From NCBI GenBank assembly GCA_001513395.1, contig LFTP01000072.1, positions 1 through 23,077 on the forward strand: a DNA stretch of 23,077 nucleotides, read 5' to 3'. The notes below the pieces were generated by a model. That model was not told the origin of the DNA and did no database searches. It worked only from the letters and a program-made list of their open reading frames with translations. The stretch comes from Clostridia bacterium DTU080. Lineage in GTDB: Bacteria; Bacillota; Limnochordia; DTU080. Both the position numbers and the translations under genes were made by a program. Below, one piece after another: positions 20,133 to 23,077 of the stretch; within the stretch, counting starts at the first letter, position 1, and every line of letters begins with the position of its first letter.

Positions 20133-22064
20133 CTATCGAAGCGGTAGTTCTCTGACCAGTCTGTCGTCCATGTATACCCTAACCACGGGGTTGTCACCTC
20201 GAGCTCTGACCGGAATGACCAACGTGGCTCCTCCGCTCGCGATCTCGCGGTGAACTTCACGCGTGCCGAAATCATCAACGACAACCACTACTACTTCCGT
20301 GTCCGGTCCTTCCGGAACCAAGATGCTGACGTCTCTGTTAACGGTGGTCTCGCGGGGCGTGCTCGGCAGACGAAGGAGTCCACCGGTGAGCGGGCCCTCT
20401 TTCTCGGCGTATACGAAGTCAACGCTGGAGCCGGGTTCCACTACGGTGCCCGGTGGCGGATTCTGATCAATGATGGTGCCCGGTACGGTCCCGGCCGTAG
20501 GCTCTTCGGCGTAGGTTTTTCCGATCTGCAAACCTAACTCGGCGAGGCGGGATCCGGCTTCATCAAGCGTCAAGCCGCGCAGATTGGGGACTTCCACGTC
20601 TTCTTGTTGTCTAGTCTGTGTAACGACCAGATCAACAGCGGCGCCTTTCTCGAGACGGCTGCCGCCGGCAGGCGTCTGACGCAATACCGTACCCGGCGGA
20701 GAATCCGGGTGTTCTTCTTCTCTAACAGTGCCCGTCGTCAGCCCGGCTTGGACCAGGCGGTTTCTGGCCTCATTCAATGAGAGGCCTATTATGTCCGGTA
20801 CTGAGACATACTCAAGGCCCAGGCTGACCACAACGAACACACTGCGTCCGGTGCGTACCCGGCGATTCTCAGGAGGATCCTGAGCGATAATATGATTAAC
20901 GGGCACGGTGGAACTGTAGGAGTGCCTTTCTTCAACGAGTTTTAACCCCTGTTCGCGGAGGATCATTTCAGCTTCTCTTACGTCCTTACCGACAACTGAC
21001 GGAACGCGTACCTCCTCCGGAAACAACAAGTCAGGTACGGCATTTCCGGCCCACAGCAGTCCGCCCAAAAAAGAGATCAAGGCGACCAGCCACACCCACT
21101 TCCCCAATCCCGACTTGCGGGCAGCTCCGGTCTTTTTGGCTTCCGAGCGACTATCGGTGCGTAAGGCGGGTTGGACCGTAGTGACCGCGAGCGGATCTAC
21201 TGGTGTCATCGGTTGGGTGATGTCGTCCTCGCCGGATGTGGCCTCATACATCTCGCTGAGGGCACGCAAGTCACGTAGCATGGCGGTGGCGGATGGATAA
21301 CGATCACTCTCCGACTTGGCCATGGCCTTTAAGATGATCCGTTCAAACTCAGGAGACACCTGCGGATTGAGCTGACGCGGTGGTTTGGGTTGTTCTTGGA
21401 TATGCATCAGCGCCACGGCTACGGGACTGTCTCCGCTGAAGGGGACGGTACCCGTGACCATCTCATAGCAAACCACACCCAGAGAATAGATGTCGGAGGC
21501 CGTGCCCACAGACTCTCCTCGGGCTTGCTCGGGCGAGAAGTAATGCACGGATCCTATCACCGTGCCTGTCTGAGTCAAAGACGAGGTGGCCGCCGCCCGG
21601 GCTATACCGAAGTCGGTGACTTTGACTCGCCCGTCAGATGTGATGAGGATGTTGTGAGGCTTAACGTCGCGGTGTGTCAGATTGAGGCGATGAGCAGCCT
21701 CCAGGGCGCGACAGATCTCCCGCGCAAAAACAACGGCGGTCCGATTCGGCAGAGGGCCTTCCTGACGGATGATCTCCTTCAGATTGCGACCTTCAACGTA
21801 CTCCATGACGATGAAGTATGTATCGTCTTGTTGGCCCACATCGTAAATATTGACCACATTGGGATGGGAAAGACTGGCAGCTGTCTGAGCCTCGCGCCGG
21901 AAACGCTCGACAAACTCCAGGTCGCTTGCATATTGAGAACGCAGCACCTTGAGCGCCACCATGCGACCCAGAAGCGTATCGCGGGCTCTGTAGACGACGG
22001 CCATACCCCCTTCGCCTACCCGCGCCAGAACTTCATAACGGTTAGACAGAACCTGACCTATCAC
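20133..22064 (-). CDS. prkC: Ser/Thr protein kinase with PASTA repeats (PrkC/PknB family)
   Basis: This membrane kinase senses peptidoglycan fragments or lipid II through external PASTA repeats and phosphorylates cell-wall and translation proteins; in Bacillus PrkC also triggers spore germination. The 643 residues include the Gly-rich loop GEGGMAVVY (17-25), K39 in VALKVL, HRDVKPHN with D133, DFG (151-153), a juxtamembrane linker, one transmembrane helix (about 328-348), and three PASTA repeats (about 355-420, 422-490 and 492-560). An extra C-terminal beta-rich domain of about 80 residues follows. The GTG start at 22064 overlaps the PBP stop (GTGA) and has no ribosome binding site, so translation is probably coupled. 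No PrpC phosphatase gene is adjacent. Confidence 0.96.
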   Translation of the reverse strand: MIGQVLSNRYEVLARVGEGGMAVVYRARDTLLGRMVALKVLRSQYASDLEFVERFRREAQTAASLSHPNVVNIYDVGQQDDTYFIVMEYVEGRNLKEIIRQEGPLPNRTAVVFAREICRALEAAHRLNLTHRDVKPHNILITSDGRVKVTDFGIARAAATSSLTQTGTVIGSVHYFSPEQARGESVGTASDIYSLGVVCYEMVTGTVPFSGDSPVAVALMHIQEQPKPPRQLNPQVSPEFERIILKAMAKSESDRYPSATAMLRDLRALSEMYEATSGEDDITQPMTPVDPLAVTTVQPALRTDSRSEAKKTGAARKSGLGKWVWLVALISFLGGLLWAGNAVPDLLFPEEVRVPSVVGKDVREAEMILREQGLKLVEERHSYSSTVPVNHIIAQDPPENRRVRTGRSVFVVVSLGLEYVSVPDIIGLSLNEARNRLVQAGLTTGTVREEEHPDSPPGTVLRQTPAGGSRLEKGAAVDLVVTQTRQQEDVEVPNLRGLTLDEAGSRLAELGLQIGKTYAEEPTAGTVPGTIIDQNPPPGTVVEPGSSVDFVYAEKEGPLTGGLLRLPSTPRETTVNRDVSILVPEGPDTEVVVVVVDDFGTREVHREIASGGATLVIPVRARGDNPVVRVYMDDRLVRELPLR

Positions 22065-23077
22065 TGATAGACGGCCGTGCGCAAACGCATGGCCGTTTCC
22101 TCCCTTCGCCTACCCATGGGGTTACGCACTGCTGCCTCTATCACCTGTGCAGCTACAGGGGCTGCCTGCGTACCGCCGCCGCCGGCATTTTCTATTATCA
22201 CGGCTACGGCTATGACACCTTCGCTGTATGGGGCAAATCCAATAAACCAAGCATGTGCCCGACCGCCCGGGTTGTCAGCCGTACCGGTTTTCCCCGCCAC
22301 TGCGACGCCGGGGACGGCCGCCCGCGTCCCGGTGCCGCGTGTGACCACGGCGCGCATGGCATTCGCTACGAAATTCACTGTCTCTTCAGATAGCACCCTT
22401 TTGCGCAATACAGGGGGCGCCACATCTTTGTCGCCCACCGCCCGGACCAAATAAGGAGTTACAACGTAACCACCGTTACCGATCGTAGCCGCCAACACGG
22501 CCATATGGAGCGGTGATACCCACGTCTCTCCCTGTCCGATGCTGATCTCCGCTACCACTGAGGTTCGCTGAAGACTCTCGGGACCGGGCAGATGGCTTGC
22601 TACCGCCGGCGTGCCGAGTTTAGGGACTGACAGAATACCCATTTGTCGTGCAAGCTGAGCAATTGCCCGTCCTCCGGTTTTTAAACCGACTTGCACAAAG
22701 ATGACGTTCGAGGAGTATGCCAAGGCGTCTGTCAGATTCAGCTGCCCTCGCTCTCTCTCTTCATAGTTACGGATCTCATAACCTTCGACGATGATGCTCT
22801 TTGCATCGTCGAATATGCTGTCCGGCTCTACTGCCTTGGTCTCCAGAGCTGCCGCAAGAACCAGAGGCTTCCATGAGGATCCGGGCGGATAGCGTCCTTG
22901 TAGGGCTCTGTTAAACAAGGGCTCTCCGGGACTGCCGGAAAAAAGATCCTCAGTCATGTTGTTCGGATCAAAAAACGGCACACTGGCGGCTGCCAGTATG
23001 GCACCGGTCTCGGCGTCGAGGGCGACCACTGCTCCTTTGCGACCGGCCAGAGCCTTCTCAGCCGCTTTTTGTATATG
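22061..23077 (-). CDS. Class B penicillin-binding protein, C-terminal part (runs off window)
   Basis: The last 338 residues of a peptidoglycan D,D-transpeptidase are visible; the frame is open to the right edge (HIQKAAEKALAGRKGAVVAL). The catalytic motifs are SxxK (SSWK, visible residues 67-70, in YPPGSSWKPL), SxN (SSN, 122-124) and KTG (263-265, VAGKTGTADN). The N-terminal anchor and dimerisation domain are outside the window. Close linkage to a PASTA kinase resembles the pbpA-pknB arrangement of Actinobacteria and several Clostridia, where a RodA/FtsW gene usually lies upstream, so a PbpA/FtsI-type elongation or division enzyme is likely. Confidence 0.93.
   Translation of the reverse strand, partial: HIQKAAEKALAGRKGAVVALDAETGAILAAASVPFFDPNNMTEDLFSGSPGEPLFNRALQGRYPPGSSWKPLVLAAALETKAVEPDSIFDDAKSIIVEGYEIRNYEERERGQLNLTDALAYSSNVIFVQVGLKTGGRAIAQLARQMGILSVPKLGTPAVASHLPGPESLQRTSVVAEISIGQGETWVSPLHMAVLAATIGNGGYVVTPYLVRAVGDKDVAPPVLRKRVLSEETVNFVANAMRAVVTRGTGTRAAVPGVAVAGKTGTADNPGGRAHAWFIGFAPYSEGVIAVAVIIENAGGGGTQAAPVAAQVIEAAVRNPMGRRREETAMRLRTAVYQ

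Noticed and set aside
1..23077. CRISPR arrays, insertion sequences, prophage genes, tRNA or rRNA genes
   Set aside because: No repeat arrays, transposase signatures, phage genes or RNA gene hallmarks were seen on either strand.

Overview
The window comes from a spore-forming, low-GC-lineage Gram-positive bacterium (Bacillota, Clostridia-like order). The evidence is a SpoVS gene, a SigH-like sporulation sigma factor, the PASTA-kinase/rsgA/rpe/rpmB/fakA/recG/plsX/fab/acpP/rnc/smc gene order known from Bacillus and Clostridia, and strong AGGAGG-type ribosome binding sites. Species cannot be named from sequence alone. Nearly all genes lie on the minus strand; rpmB is the only plus-strand gene. 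No tRNA, rRNA, insertion sequence, prophage or CRISPR array was recognised.

Reading in the direction of minus-strand transcription (right to left): (i) 23077-18540, cell wall and signalling: the 3' part of a class B penicillin-binding protein, a PASTA-domain Ser/Thr kinase (prkC/pknB), the ribosome-assembly GTPase rsgA and ribulose-phosphate epimerase rpe, with overlapping or nearly touching ends. (ii) 18539-17685: an intergenic region with a strong minus-strand promoter, a dyad inside that promoter and a 14-bp perfect inverted repeat, which together look like a small-RNA gene; then the divergent rpmB with its own promoter and terminator. (iii) 17684-13034: fakA (fatty acid kinase), a DegV/FakB fatty-acid-binding protein and recG. 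(iv) 13037-10652: rsmD, coaD, a coiled-coil protein and a degenerate patatin-like (YlbK-type) protein. (v) 10586-9625: a secreted peptidoglycan-binding/LysM protein split by an apparent -1 frameshift. (vi) 9624-8490: a hairpin-rich non-coding stretch, a near-consensus promoter, yceD(DUF177)-rpmF and a Rho-independent terminator. (vii) 8444-2435: plsX-fabH-fabD-fabG-acpP-fabF-rnc, a compact fatty acid synthesis operon. (viii) 2397-1: spoVS with a possible SigH-type promoter, a SigH-like sigma factor behind two tandem hairpins, and the 5' third of smc.

Functionally, the window joins lipid supply (FASII enzymes, ACP, PlsX, FakA/FakB, and CoaD, which makes a CoA precursor) with envelope growth (PBP, PASTA kinase, LysM protein), translation (RsgA, L28, L32, RsmD, RNase III) and chromosome maintenance (SMC, RecG). 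The least explained items are the putative small RNA at 18226-18440, the structured region at 9385-9600, the broken LysM gene, the patatin homologue with Cys at the nucleophile position, and the hairpin-rich leaders of the sigma factor and coiled-coil genes.
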